A stretch of DNA of 64,000 nt from JAOPZW01 sp963835295 (GTDB lineage: Bacteria > Actinomycetota > Thermoleophilia > Solirubrobacterales > Solirubrobacteraceae), in contig CAWIEX010000009.1 of the NCBI GenBank assembly GCA_963835295.1, positions 16,996-80,995 of the forward strand. The letters run 5' to 3'. How positions within the stretch are numbered: position 1 is the stretch's first letter; each line of letters begins with the position of its first letter. Shown one piece after another: positions 1-8,666 of this stretch. The notes beneath the pieces were generated by a model, which did not search any database, was not told where the DNA came from, and saw nothing but the letters and a program-made list of their open reading frames with translations. The position numbers were made by a program, and so were the translations under genes.

Positions 1-2
1 CG

Positions 3-341
3 GTGTCGCCGCAGTCGGTCGTGGTGCTGGCCGAGTTCGAGGAGCCGACGCAGTCCGCGCTGCTCGTCGAGGACGACCTGGGCTTCGTGCCCGCGGAGGT
101 CGAGGACACCGACGCGCTGGCCGACGGGCTCGGCCGCCGGCGGGTCTTCGCCGGGCACGCCGGGTGGGGGCCGGGTCAGCTCGAGGCCGAGATGGAGGAG
201 GAGTCCTGGATCGTCGAGCCCGCCGTCCGCGAGGACGTGTTCACCGACGATCCCGAGGACCTGTGGTCGCGCGTGCTGCGCCGCAAGGGTCGCGAGTACG
301 CCCTGCTCTCCACGATGCCGGCCGACCCGTCGCTCAACTGA
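3..341 (+). CDS. YqgE/AlgH family protein (5' truncated by window edge)
   Basis: This is the C-terminal part of a YqgE/AlgH (UPF0301) family protein. Complete members are about 180-190 residues and only about 112 are visible, so the gene starts outside the window; the first in-frame GTG here is not the true start. The segment shows the family's GxAGWGPGQLExE motif (residues about 52-62) and then an acidic stretch ending in a WSRVLRRKGREYALLS-type C-terminus. The biochemical role of the family is not settled. The stop codon overlaps the end of the convergent aat gene by 8 bases. Confidence 0.9.
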   Translation: MSPQSVVVLAEFEEPTQSALLVEDDLGFVPAEVEDTDALADGLGRRRVFAGHAGWGPGQLEAEMEEESWIVEPAVREDVFTDDPEDLWSRVLRRKGREYALLSTMPADPSLN

Positions 342-948
342 GCGCGGCGCGCAGCCGGCGCTCGTAGTCCTCGCGCGGCACGAGCCGCGCGCCCATGCGC
401 GTCGTGTGGTCAGTCGGCAGCTGGATGTCGCACAGGACGAAGCCGCGGGCCGCGAGCTCGTCGAGGGTGCGGGCCAGGAGGACGTTGCCGGCGTCGGGGA
501 CGCGGTGGAACATCGACTCGAGCATCGCCGCGCGGCCGAGTAGGACGCCAACGAGGCCGGCGGCCAGCTCGCCGTCGGCCTCGATCTCGAACGAGTGCGC
601 GAGACCCGCCTCGTACAGGCGCCGGTACAGCCCGCGCAGGCGCCTGGTGATCCACACGCCGTCGCCGGGCTCGCGTGGGCGCGCGCACGCGTCGAGCACC
701 TCCTCGAAGCGCTGGTCGCGGACCAGCCGCCACGCACCGTCCTCGGCGGCGCGCAGGCTGCGCCGCACGCGCCGGCGCAGGGCCGCCCGCGAGGCCTCGT
801 CGAGCTCGAGCACCGCTCGGCGATCGGCGGCGTAGAAGGGCAGCGGGTTGTGCGCCTCGGTGACGTCGTCCATCGGGAAGTAGCCGGCGGCGTAGAGCGA
901 GACGGCCTGCTCCACCGACGGGCCGTGATCGACCGCGCGCGTGGCCAT
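334..948 (-). CDS. aat: leucyl/phenylalanyl-tRNA--protein transferase
   Basis: Aat transfers Leu or Phe from aminoacyl-tRNA to N-terminal Arg or Lys of proteins, marking them for ClpS/ClpAP in the bacterial N-degron pathway; it acts in the cytosol. The product has the Aat landmarks in order: a YAAGYFPM motif near the N-terminus, an FYAADRRAVL block, GVWITRRL in the middle, the AMLESMFHR block and a C-terminal LCDIQLPTDHTTRMGA segment. ATG 948 is preferred, giving 204 residues, normal to slightly short for the family. An upstream in-frame ATG at 975 would overlap the divergent trpB2 start at 974. The two genes therefore share a very short divergent promoter region. Confidence 0.93.
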   Translation of the reverse strand: MATRAVDHGPSVEQAVSLYAAGYFPMDDVTEAHNPLPFYAADRRAVLELDEASRAALRRRVRRSLRAAEDGAWRLVRDQRFEEVLDACARPREPGDGVWITRRLRGLYRRLYEAGLAHSFEIEADGELAAGLVGVLLGRAAMLESMFHRVPDAGNVLLARTLDELAARGFVLCDIQLPTDHTTRMGARLVPREDYERRLRAALS

Positions 949-973
949 GGCCGGAGGATAGGGTTGGGCGGCC

Positions 974-2342
974 ATGGCCGACACGCACACGAAGTTCCTC
1001 CTCGACGAGGACGCCATCCCGACGCATTGGGTCAACCTGCTGCCCGACCTCCCCGGCGATCCGCTGCCGCCCCTGCACCCCGGCACGATGGCGCCGGCGG
1101 GGCCCGAGGACCTCGGGGCCATCTTCCCGATGGCGCTCATCCTCCAGGAGGTCAGCGCCGAGCCCGAGGTCGAGGTCCCCGAGGCCGTCCGCGAGGCCTA
1201 CAAGCTCTGGCGCCCGACGCCGCTGTATCGCGCGCGGCGCCTGGAGGCCGAGCTCGATACCCCCGCACGCATCTACTACAAGTACGAGGGCGTCTCGCCC
1301 GCCGGCTCGCACAAGCCCAACACGGCGGTCCCGCAGGCCTACGAGAACGCCCAGGCCGGAATGCGCAAGCTGACCACCGAGACCGGCGCAGGCCAGTGGG
1401 GCTCGTCGCTGGCCTTCGCGTGCCGGCTCTTCGGCCTGGAGTGCGAGGTCTTCATGGTCGGCTCGTCCTACGACCAGAAGCCCTACCGGCGCTCGATGAT
1501 GCAGACCTGGGGCGCGACGGTGCACCGCTCGCCCTCGCAGGAGACGGAGTCCGGCCGCGCCAACGCCGGCTCGCCGACCGGCTCGCTGGGCATCGCCATC
1601 TCCGAGGCCGTCGAGGTCGCGGCCCAGAACGAGGACACCAACTACTCGCTGGGCTCGGTCCTCAACCACGTGCTGCTGCACCAGACCGTCATCGGGCAGG
1701 AGTCGATCGCCCAGATGGAGCTCACCGGCGACACGCCCGACGTGATCGTCGGCTGTGTCGGCGGCGGCTCGAACTTCGCCGGGCTGGCCTACCCATGGCT
1801 GCGGCGCAAGCTGCGCTCCGGCTCCGGCCCGCGCTTCCTGGCCGCCGAGCCGGCTGCGTGCCCGACGCTGACCAAGGGGGTCTACGCCTACGACTTCGGC
1901 GACACGGCCGGCCTCACGCCGCTGATGCCGATGTACACGCTGGGCCACGGCTTCGTCCCGCCGCCGGTGCACGCCGGCGGCCTGCGCTACCACGGCGACG
2001 CTCCGTCGCTGTGCGCACTGGTCAGGGCCGGGGCCATCGAGGCCCGCGCCTTCCGCCAGAACGAGACCTTCGACGCCGCGCTGCGCTTCGCGCGCTCGGA
2101 GGGGATCATCCCGGCGCCCGAGCCGGCGCACGCGATCCGCGCGGTGATCGAGGAGGCCGCAGGCGGCGCGCGAGAGCGGCGAGGAGCGCGTGATCCTCTT
2201 CGGGCTCTGCGGCCACGGCCACTTCGACCTCGCCGCCTACGACGCCTACCTGGCCGGCACGCTCGAGGACCCGGAGTTCAGCGAGTCCGACCGCGACGCG
2301 GCGCTCGCGGCGCTGCCGGACGGGGCGCCGTCGCTGGCCTGA
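974..2342 (+). CDS. trpB2: TrpB2-type tryptophan synthase beta chain (frameshifted)
   Basis: PLP-dependent tryptophan synthase of the TrpB2 class, which joins indole and serine. The PLP-lysine motif AGSHKPNTAVPQAY lies near residue 115, followed by GAGQWGSSLAFACRLFG and the glycine-rich phosphate cup VGCVGGGSNFAGLAYPW near residue 260. The reading frame starting at ATG 974 is lost at about 2156-2166. The frame one base later continues as an excellent TrpB2 C-terminus (ILFGLCGHGHFDLAAY) to TGA 2342, so one extra base is inferred. Combined length is about 455 residues, as expected for TrpB2. No trpA is adjacent. The indel is either real or an assembly error; the conserved tail favours the latter. 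Confidence 0.9.
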
Positions 2343-2672
2343 GCTACCTTCGCCGCTCGCCACACCAGCGCGCCGCCCGTTCATCCGCCGTCGCTCCGCG
2401 GCAGGGTGCGGCCAGGGCACCGAGGGAGGGCGGCCCGCACCCAGCGCCGCTCGCAGCGCGCTGTCGCTCGAAGCGAGGTCGATTGTGGGGCCAGGAGCCA
2501 CACAATCGACCACGCTTGCCTCCGCGGCCCGAACGGCGCTGCTTAGGTGTCGCAGGACGACACTTATCCAGCACGCTTCGCGGAAACCGCCCGCTCCCCG
2601 CGCCGCCGCCCGCTCCTCACTCCCTCGATGCCTGGCCGCGCAGCGCCGCGAAGCGCCGCGCGGAGGCCGCCG
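2343..2672. other. convergent intergenic region with inverted repeat
   Basis: No gene is supported between the trpB2 stop and the photolyase stop. Two perfect 11-base arms at 2477-2487 (GGTCGATTGTG) and 2501-2511 enclose 13 bases, so a strong stem-loop can form on either strand. A second small stem (GTGTCG/CGACAC) lies near 2547-2563. Neither is followed by a clear T-run. A bidirectional terminator between convergent genes is the simplest reading. Confidence 0.45.
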
Positions 2673-4079
2673 TTAGCCTGCAGCAGCCGCCCGATACCGC
2701 TCGATCGCCCGCCGCCGCGCCACGGCGTGATCCACCACGGGCTCCGGGTAGTCGCGCCCGATCCGGCACCCGGCCGCCCCCTGCTCCTCCGCGGTCATCG
2801 TCCACGGCTCCGGGAGCTTGTCGTCGGGCACGTGGCGCAGCTCGGGGCACCAGCGGCGCACGTAGCGCCCGTCGGGGTCGAAGCGGCGCTGCTGGGTCAT
2901 CGGGTTGAACAGGCGCTGGAAGTACGGCTTCGGGTCCACCCCGGTCGACGCGATCCACTGCCAGCCGCCGTTGTTGTTGGGCACGTCGCCGTCGAGCAGG
3001 TGAGCCATGAAGTGGCGCTCGCCCTCGCGCCAGTCCTGCTGGAGGTCCTTGGTCAGGAACGAGCCGACGATCATGCGGGCGCGGTTGTGCATCCACCCGG
3101 TCGCGGCGAGCTGGCGCATCGCGGCGTCGACGACCGGGAAGCCGGTCCGGCCCTCGCGCCACGCCGCCAGCAGCTCGTCGTCGGTGTCCCACTCCAGGGC
3201 GCGGTAGCGCTCCTGCAGCTCGAGGCGCGCGGAGTGGGGGAAGTGCAGCGCGACCGCGCCGAGGAAGTCGCGCCACGCGAGCTGGTCGCGGTAGCGCGCG
3301 GCGCCTCTGGCGGCGACGGCGCGCTCGAGCTTCAGCGCCGACAGGCAGCCGAAGCGCAGGTAGGCCGACAGGCGCGAGGTCGGCTCGGCCAGCCCGTTGC
3401 GGCGCTCGCCGTAGTGCGCCAGGCCCGGACCCTCGACCCAGCTGCGCGCGGCGCGCCGGGCGGCCTCCTCGCCGGGCTCGGGGTGGTCGTCCAGCCGCGG
3501 CGCGCCCCCGTCGAAGCCCAGCGCGCGCAGCGACGGGAGCCCGCCCGCGGCGATGGGCGGCATCGCGATCTCCTGCGGCGCGCGCTCGACGGGGCGGCGC
3601 TCCTGCGCCTTCCATGCGCGCAGGAAGGGCGAGTAGACCGTGTACGGCCCGCCGGCCGTGGTCCGCATCGCGCCGAGGTCGCCGACGTAGAGGCCCGGGT
3701 GGCGCATGAGCTGCACCCCGTCGCGTCCGAGCGCCTGCTCGACGCGCGCGTCGCGCGCCCGCGCGAAGCCCGTGACGTCGTCGGAGACGTGCACGGCGCG
3801 GGCGCCGACCTCGGCGGCCACCCGGCGCACCTCGGTCTGCGGGCGTCCGTGGCGGAGCACCAGCCGCCCGCCGCGGCCACGCAGCTCGCGGTCCAGCGCC
3901 TCCAGGCAGCCGAGCATCCACGCGGTGCGGGCATGGGAGCGAAAGCGCCCACCCAGCAGGACGGGGTCGAAGACGAAGAGCGGCACGACGCGCTCGTGCT
4001 CGCGGCAGGCGTGCGCGAGCGCGGGCAGGTCGCGCACGCGCAGGTCGCGGCGAAACCAGACGACGGCGGTGTCGGGCAT
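2673..4079 (-). CDS. phrB: deoxyribodipyrimidine photolyase (class I)
   Basis: Light-driven repair of cyclobutane pyrimidine dimers in DNA, using FAD and an antenna cofactor. The N-terminal alpha/beta photolyase domain starts with TAVVWFRRDLRVRDLPAL. The FAD-binding domain carries the SRLSAYLRFGCLS block (about residue 235) and the diagnostic TGWMHNRARMIVGSFLTKDL and NNNGGWQWIASTGVDPKPYFR-like blocks (about 325-390). Length of 468 residues is normal. ATG 4079 fits the start of the alpha/beta domain exactly. The gene lies 33 bases downstream of the ferric-reductase-like gene in the same orientation, so it may be read through from that operon. Confidence 0.95.
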   Translation of the reverse strand: MPDTAVVWFRRDLRVRDLPALAHACREHERVVPLFVFDPVLLGGRFRSHARTAWMLGCLEALDRELRGRGGRLVLRHGRPQTEVRRVAAEVGARAVHVSDDVTGFARARDARVEQALGRDGVQLMRHPGLYVGDLGAMRTTAGGPYTVYSPFLRAWKAQERRPVERAPQEIAMPPIAAGGLPSLRALGFDGGAPRLDDHPEPGEEAARRAARSWVEGPGLAHYGERRNGLAEPTSRLSAYLRFGCLSALKLERAVAARGAARYRDQLAWRDFLGAVALHFPHSARLELQERYRALEWDTDDELLAAWREGRTGFPVVDAAMRQLAATGWMHNRARMIVGSFLTKDLQQDWREGERHFMAHLLDGDVPNNNGGWQWIASTGVDPKPYFQRLFNPMTQQRRFDPDGRYVRRWCPELRHVPDDKLPEPWTMTAEEQGAAGCRIGRDYPEPVVDHAVARRRAIERYRAAAAG

Positions 4080-4112
4080 CGCCCTGGCTACGGGCTGCCA
4101 TGGCCGCTGCGA

Positions 4113-4649
4113 TCACTGCGCCTGCGGCGCGACCTCTTCGGTCAGGTGCCGCGTCATGAGCAGCGCCGCGGCCGCGGCCACCGGCGGCGCGAGCGCGACG
4201 AGCGCCCACGTCGTTGTCGCGTCGGTGCCGACCAGCAGGCCGTGCCCCACGGCGAGCAGCCAGAAGAGCGGCAGCCAGCGGTGCGCCGAGCGCCAGCGCT
4301 GGGTGCCCAGGCGCCGGCGGGCGTAGAAGGTCGCGCCGAGCGCGAGCATCCCGTAGGCGGCGATCTGCCCGAGGGCGGTGGCCAGCGGGCGGTAGGGGGC
4401 GGCGAAGGGGACGAGCAGCCCGGCCAGGCCTGGGCGCAGCACCGGGTCGAGCAGCAGCGAGACCGCGTGGACGCCGATCAGCGCGAAGGTCGCGTTGGCC
4501 AGCGCCTGGTGAGCCGCGCGCAGCTCGGGCGCGCGCCGGCGCAGGGCTGGGATCCTCAGCGCCATGAGCAGGCCGCAGCTGATGGCGAGGCTCGAGGTGC
4601 TGAGCGCAGCCAGCCCGGCGGCGCGGCTCGTTGTCCAGACGAGTGTCAT
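4113..4649 (-). CDS. ferric-reductase-like / YedZ-like membrane protein
   Basis: An integral membrane protein of 178 residues with about five hydrophobic helices. Conserved-looking histidines lie in helices (AAHQALANATFALIGVHAV, RSAHRWLPLFWLLAVGHGLL), the pattern of heme ligation in ferric-reductase-like transmembrane domains (MsrQ/YedZ type). Its ATG overlaps the stop of the upstream apbE gene (TCAT on the plus strand at 4646-4649). The pairing with an FMN transferase suggests a membrane electron-transfer module. Family assignment rests on topology and histidine placement only. Confidence 0.65.
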   Translation of the reverse strand: MTLVWTTSRAAGLAALSTSSLAISCGLLMALRIPALRRRAPELRAAHQALANATFALIGVHAVSLLLDPVLRPGLAGLLVPFAAPYRPLATALGQIAAYGMLALGATFYARRRLGTQRWRSAHRWLPLFWLLAVGHGLLVGTDATTTWALVALAPPVAAAAALLMTRHLTEEVAPQAQ

Positions 4650-5455
4650 ACCGACACGAGCTCACCGCCGTCGAGCACGAGCACGCCGCCGTGGGGAAGG
4701 TGGTCGCGCGCCGCTGCCGGGCCGGAGAGCAGCGCGGCCTTGGCGCGGACCTCCGCCTCGAGCGCGGTGGGCGCGAGGGCGGTGGCCTGGACGATCCCCG
4801 TGCGAGCGGGCCGTCCGGTGCCGGGATCGATGAGGTGCCAGCCGCGGCGCGTGACGCCGCTGGTGGCGGCCGCGCCCTCGGTCAGGGGCAACTCGGCCAT
4901 GATCTCTTCGCCCCACGGGCTCGCGATCCGCAGCGTGCGCTCGGCGCCGCCCGCGCGGACGTCGCCCATGCACTCGACCGCGTAGGAGGGCAGGCCACGC
5001 AGCCGATCGGCGACGAGGTCGGCGGCGAGGCCCTTGCCGAGGCCGCCGCTGTCGAGGGCCACGCCGGGCGGGCGCGACACCGCCAGGCCGTCGACCGACA
5101 CCTGCGCCCATCGCCGCTGCGGATCGGGCGTCGCCGGCCGGGGATCGCCCGGCGGCGCTGTTCGTTCGGGAGCGAACGTCGGCTCCACCGTCGCGTCGAC
5201 CAGGCCGCCGCTCAGCGCGCCGGCGTACGGGACGGCGGCGGCCAGCCGCCGGACGAGGGCCGAAGCGGGGACCGTCGGCCGCGCATCGTCGTTGAGCCGG
5301 CACAGCTCGGAGGCCGGATCGAAGCGCGTGAGCGCGGCGTGCATGCGGCGCAGGAGAGCCTCGGCCACCGCGAGCGCCAGCGGCGCTTCGCGGCCTGCGC
5401 CGAGCAGCGCGACGCGTCCGCCGAACACCTCGACGGTGCGCGCGTGCTCCCTCAT
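4646..5455 (-). CDS. apbE: FAD:protein FMN transferase (ApbE family)
   Basis: ApbE proteins attach FMN covalently to Thr/Ser of partner flavoproteins, outside the membrane in most bacteria. The product (269 residues from ATG 5455) shows the AALTRFDPASELCRLND block (about residue 40), the ALDSGGLGKGLAADLVADRL motif for FAD binding (about residue 145), an ECMGDVRAGG segment and the late SGVTRRGWHLIDPGTGRPA block. No signal peptide is visible, and the protein is somewhat short. It is coupled by 4-base overlaps to the gene on each side. The middle position in this operon supports flavinylation of a redox partner, which is not encoded here. Confidence 0.9.
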   Translation of the reverse strand: MREHARTVEVFGGRVALLGAGREAPLALAVAEALLRRMHAALTRFDPASELCRLNDDARPTVPASALVRRLAAAVPYAGALSGGLVDATVEPTFAPERTAPPGDPRPATPDPQRRWAQVSVDGLAVSRPPGVALDSGGLGKGLAADLVADRLRGLPSYAVECMGDVRAGGAERTLRIASPWGEEIMAELPLTEGAAATSGVTRRGWHLIDPGTGRPARTGIVQATALAPTALEAEVRAKAALLSGPAAARDHLPHGGVLVLDGGELVSV

Positions 5456-5826
5456 GACTGCCCGCTGGTGACGGGGCCGCCCTGCTGGCCGCCGCTCTGA
5501 CTCGAGCCGGAGTCGGCACCGCCGGTGGAGCCGTCGCCCTGCAGCCCGAACCCGTCGCCGTCCGAGTCCTCGCCGCTCTGCGGCGCCCCGAACCCGTCGC
5601 CCTGCGCGTCGTCGCCGCTCTGGGCGGAACCCGCGCCGTCGTCGCTCTGGCTCGACGTGCCCGTCGCCGGCGACCCGCTCGTCGTGGCGGTGCTGGTCGC
5701 GCCGCCCTTGCCCAGCGCGGCGACGGCCAGCCACGCGGCGACGAAGGTGGCGAGCACCGCAGCCGTGATGCGACGGCGCACCACGCGCACGCGGTGCTTG
5801 ACGGGGGGCTCGGGAGATTGCGGCAT
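5452..5826 (-). CDS. small membrane-anchored protein with Gly/Ser/Asp-rich tail
   Basis: First gene of the operon with apbE and the ferric-reductase-like gene; its stop overlaps the apbE start by 3 bases. The 124-residue product has a basic N-terminus (HRVRVVRRR), a single hydrophobic helix (ITAAVLATFVAAWLAVAALG) and then a low-complexity extracytoplasmic tail with repeated GDGFG and QSGxD units. I do not recognise a family. Its position suggests an anchor or accessory partner of the flavin/heme redox module, but it lacks an obvious FMN-binding or flavinylation domain. Confidence 0.7.
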   Translation of the reverse strand: MPQSPEPPVKHRVRVVRRRITAAVLATFVAAWLAVAALGKGGATSTATTSGSPATGTSSQSDDGAGSAQSGDDAQGDGFGAPQSGEDSDGDGFGLQGDGSTGGADSGSSQSGGQQGGPVTSGQS

Positions 5827-5903
5827 GCGGAGGATCGTGGCGGCCTTTGCTCAGATCCTCCTGGGAGGTTGGTATGGAGCCGGTAAGAACCGACCGCCTG
5901 ACG

Positions 5904-6584
5904 CTACGGGGCGTCGAAGGTGACGTAGCGCAGCGTCGTCAGCCCGGGGTCCGGCCCGTTCGTGGCTGCGCCCGGCGCCGACCAGCAGGCCACGATCCGG
6001 ATCATGTTCCCGGGCGCCGGCTTGCCGGTGAGGATCAGGAAGTCCGACCACCCGGCCGGCGGAGAGACCGCGACGACGTCGTCGGCGATATTGGGGTTCC
6101 CGCCCGCGGGCAGTGCCGGCGTCTCGACCACCTGGCAGCGGTTCGTCGCGTTGTCGAACTGAGCGAAGTCGACGCTGACGCTGCCGGTGAACGACCCGAT
6201 GTCGACCGTCTGCAGCGCCCCGTTCGCGACCGAACCGCCGCCGATGGAGTCCGTGGCGAGCTTGGATGCGGTGACCGCGCCCGGCGCGAGCTGGCCCTGG
6301 CCCACGGATCCGAGCCCGAGGTCGGGCGCGAGCACCGAGCCGTCGGCGATCTGTGCCGAGCGCACAGATGACGGCGGGATCGCGGTCAACGAGCGCACGG
6401 CCTTCTTGCTCAGGTCGGCCTTGGCGACCGACCCGTTCTTGATCTGCCTGCTGGTGATCGTGCCCTTGCGAATGGAGCCGCCGTCGATGACGCGCTTGGC
6501 CTGCGCGGGGCCGCCGAGCGCGACGAAGAGGGCGATGAGGGCGACGACCATCGCTGGGGAGGGGCGACGGCGTGTGAAGCGCAT
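5904..6584 (-). CDS. secreted GSV-repeat protein
   Basis: A 226-residue exported protein. The N-terminus has a basic stretch then SPAMVVALIALFVALGG ending at an AQA-type cleavage site. The next 100 or so residues are short repeats of the form GS(V/I)-x2-x-DL or GAVTASKLA, spaced about 10-12 residues apart (GSIRKGTI, NGSVAKADL, DGSVLAPDL, LGSVGQGQL, NGALQTVDI). The C-terminal 80 residues look like a compact beta domain with two cysteines. The gene at 49459-50091 is a paralogue with the same layout. I know this layout from actinobacterial genomes of this clade, but not a function; a surface or spore/cell-wall role is only a guess. Confidence 0.8.
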   Translation of the reverse strand: MRFTRRRPSPAMVVALIALFVALGGPAQAKRVIDGGSIRKGTITSRQIKNGSVAKADLSKKAVRSLTAIPPSSVRSAQIADGSVLAPDLGLGSVGQGQLAPGAVTASKLATDSIGGGSVANGALQTVDIGSFTGSVSVDFAQFDNATNRCQVVETPALPAGGNPNIADDVVAVSPPAGWSDFLILTGKPAPGNMIRIVACWSAPGAATNGPDPGLTTLRYVTFDAP

Positions 6585-6735
6585 GAGAAGAGACTCTGGC
6601 AGGTCAGACGGCTGACGCTCGGCGCTCGACGGATGTTGGACCGGGCGTAGGCGGATGTCGCAAGCGGTAGCCCAACACTGGTTAGGACGAGCGCCAACGC
6701 GCCAGCTTCATCATTGCGTAAAGCGCAGAAACGCG

Positions 6736-7848
6736 ATGAACACGCGACGATCTGCTTTCCGGCGTGGAAACCCCCCATTCGTAGGACTTGAGGGAAAGCC
6801 CGTTCGCGTCGATGTTCCGTCCAGAATGATCCGATTCGGTCACGGAAAGACCCGGGTCACCATCGCGTGGCTCGCCGGCGCAGCCATGGCCTGCGCGCTG
6901 ATCGGCACCTGTCTTGCGTTGCTGCGAAGCGACGTCCTGCCCTTCCGCGACGCCTGGCCGAGCACGCAAGGCACGCCCACCCCGGTGAGTGAGCTCGCCC
7001 CGCCGCAGCCCGCCTCCCAGCCCGGTGGCCGCCCGTCCTTCGCCGCGCAGCCGACCACCGTCGGCGGCGTGCCGGTGATCGGCCTGCCCGGCGTGTCGGG
7101 CCTGCCCGCCGCCACCGGCCCGCTGGCACCCGCCACCGGCTCCGGCCCGCTGGGGGCCACGCTCCCCGGCACCGGATCATCGCCGGCGCCCGCGCAGACC
7201 ACGGCCGGCGGCGGCAGCGTCGGGGCGCAGCAGCCCAACCTGCCCACCTTCCCCGCCACCGTCCCGCCGGTCCCGACCCCGACGCCGACCACCACGACCA
7301 CCGCGCCGCCCGCCCCCACGACCACGACCCCCGACGTCGCCGCCCCGGGCCCCGATCCCGTGCAGACGAGCGCCGCCAGCCGCCCCGGCCCCTCGGGTCG
7401 TACGTCCGACGCCGACGCGACGCGCGCCGACGACGCTCCGCCCGCCGACTCCGCGCCCGCGACGGGGGACGCGCCGGCCAGCCCGGTCGACGGCGACGCG
7501 CCCGCCGGCCCGGCCAAGGCGACGCCCTCGGCGCCCGCGACCGACCCGGCCCCGGCGCCGTCCGCGCCGGCCGACAGCGCGCCGGCCGCCGAGACTCCCC
7601 CCGTGAGCGCGACGCCGCCGGCCGAAGCCACGCCGCAGCCCGCCGACCCGGGCCCGGCCGAGACGCCGCCCGTCGAGGACCCCGCGCCCACCCCGCCCGC
7701 CGATGCGGCGCCGCAGCCCGAGCAGGCCGCTTCGGCTCCGACCCCGCCGGCCGAGGTGCAGCCCGAGCAGCCCGCTCAGACGCCGCCCCCGGCCGACCCG
7801 GCGCCGCAGCCCGACGCCCCCGCCGCACCCGACGGCTGCTCGAGCTAG
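6736..7848 (+). CDS. membrane-anchored Pro/Ala/Thr-rich protein
   Basis: A low-complexity protein with one N-terminal hydrophobic segment (VTIAWLAGAAMACALIGTCLALL) followed by about 300 residues rich in Pro, Ala, Thr, Asp and Ser, with PP and TTTTT-like runs, ending in DGCSS. ATG 6736 and ATG 6826 are both usable; the later one puts the helix nearer the N-terminus. The composition resembles cell-wall-spanning stalks. The opposite strand is also open over most of its length because of the biased composition, but the transmembrane start supports this strand. It ends one base before the convergent lgt stop. No family is recognised. Confidence 0.6.
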   Translation: MNTRRSAFRRGNPPFVGLEGKPVRVDVPSRMIRFGHGKTRVTIAWLAGAAMACALIGTCLALLRSDVLPFRDAWPSTQGTPTPVSELAPPQPASQPGGRPSFAAQPTTVGGVPVIGLPGVSGLPAATGPLAPATGSGPLGATLPGTGSSPAPAQTTAGGGSVGAQQPNLPTFPATVPPVPTPTPTTTTTAPPAPTTTTPDVAAPGPDPVQTSAASRPGPSGRTSDADATRADDAPPADSAPATGDAPASPVDGDAPAGPAKATPSAPATDPAPAPSAPADSAPAAETPPVSATPPAEATPQPADPGPAETPPVEDPAPTPPADAAPQPEQAASAPTPPAEVQPEQPAQTPPPADPAPQPDAPAAPDGCSS

Positions 7849-7849
7849 C

Positions 7850-8641
7850 TCAGGTCGTCGCCGACATGGCGGCACGCCGCCGGCCCGGCGCGTCGTCGCG
7901 CAGCAAGCCGCCGCGGCGACCGACGAGCAACAGCCACACGGCGCCGACGACGACGAGGCTCAGGCTCTCGAGCTGGGCCGCGGTGAGCCCCAGAGCCACG
8001 TCGTCGTTGCGGCGGATGAACTCGATCAGGAAGCGCTCCGCGCCCGCGCACACGAGGTAGAGCGCGAAGAGCACGCCGGGCCGTACGCGGTCGCGCAGCT
8101 GCCAGAGCACGTAGGCCAGCAGCCCCATGACGAGCGTCTCGTAGACCGGCGTGGGGTGGACGGTCACGCCGGGCGCGGTGGGCACCGTGCCGTGCGGATA
8201 GCCCATGGCCCACGGCCCGTCCCACGCCCGCCCATAGTCGCCGTCGCCCGAGACCTGGCACCCGATCCGCCCGATCGCGTAGCCCAGCGCCAGCCCGGGC
8301 CCGGCCATGTCGAACAGCGCGAGCGTCAGGAACCCGCGCCAGCGCGCCCACAGCAGGACGAAGGCCACCCCGCCCAGCAGGCCGCCGTACCAGATCAGCC
8401 CGCTGCCGCCGAGCACGCTGCCGACGCTGAAGGACTCGTGGTTCTGCAGCAGCCAGTAGCCGCGCGCGCCGATCAGCCCGCCGACGAGCGCCGCCGCCAC
8501 CATCTCGTAGGCCCAGTCGACGGGCTTGCCGAGCTCGCGCAGGCGCCGGCCGACCAGCGCGCCCCACGCGACGAAGTTGAGCGCGAAGAAGAGGCCGAAG
8601 GTCTTGATCGACAGGCCGAGGACGTTGATCTCGGGTTGCAT
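7850..8641 (-). CDS. lgt: prolipoprotein diacylglyceryl transferase
   Basis: Lgt adds diacylglycerol from phosphatidylglycerol to the lipobox cysteine of prolipoproteins, the first step of lipoprotein maturation, in the cytoplasmic membrane. The protein (263 residues) has the expected seven or so membrane segments. It carries an IGARGYWLL-type block near residue 60 and the Lgt signature GYAIGRIGCQVSGDGDYG around residues 120-137, followed by HPTPVYETL and a late RFLIEFIRRND. ATG 8641 fits the short cytoplasmic N-terminus. The gene is convergent with the Pro/Ala-rich gene. Confidence 0.94.
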   Translation of the reverse strand: MQPEINVLGLSIKTFGLFFALNFVAWGALVGRRLRELGKPVDWAYEMVAAALVGGLIGARGYWLLQNHESFSVGSVLGGSGLIWYGGLLGGVAFVLLWARWRGFLTLALFDMAGPGLALGYAIGRIGCQVSGDGDYGRAWDGPWAMGYPHGTVPTAPGVTVHPTPVYETLVMGLLAYVLWQLRDRVRPGVLFALYLVCAGAERFLIEFIRRNDDVALGLTAAQLESLSLVVVGAVWLLLVGRRGGLLRDDAPGRRRAAMSATT

Positions 8642-8666
8642 CGCGCCGAATGCTAGGACGCTGCCG

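Noticed and set aside
7177..7875. Long minus-strand frame opposite the Pro/Ala-rich gene
   Set aside because: Arg/Gly-rich translation with no hydrophobic start or domain; it is a compositional shadow of the plus-strand gene and overlaps the lgt end.
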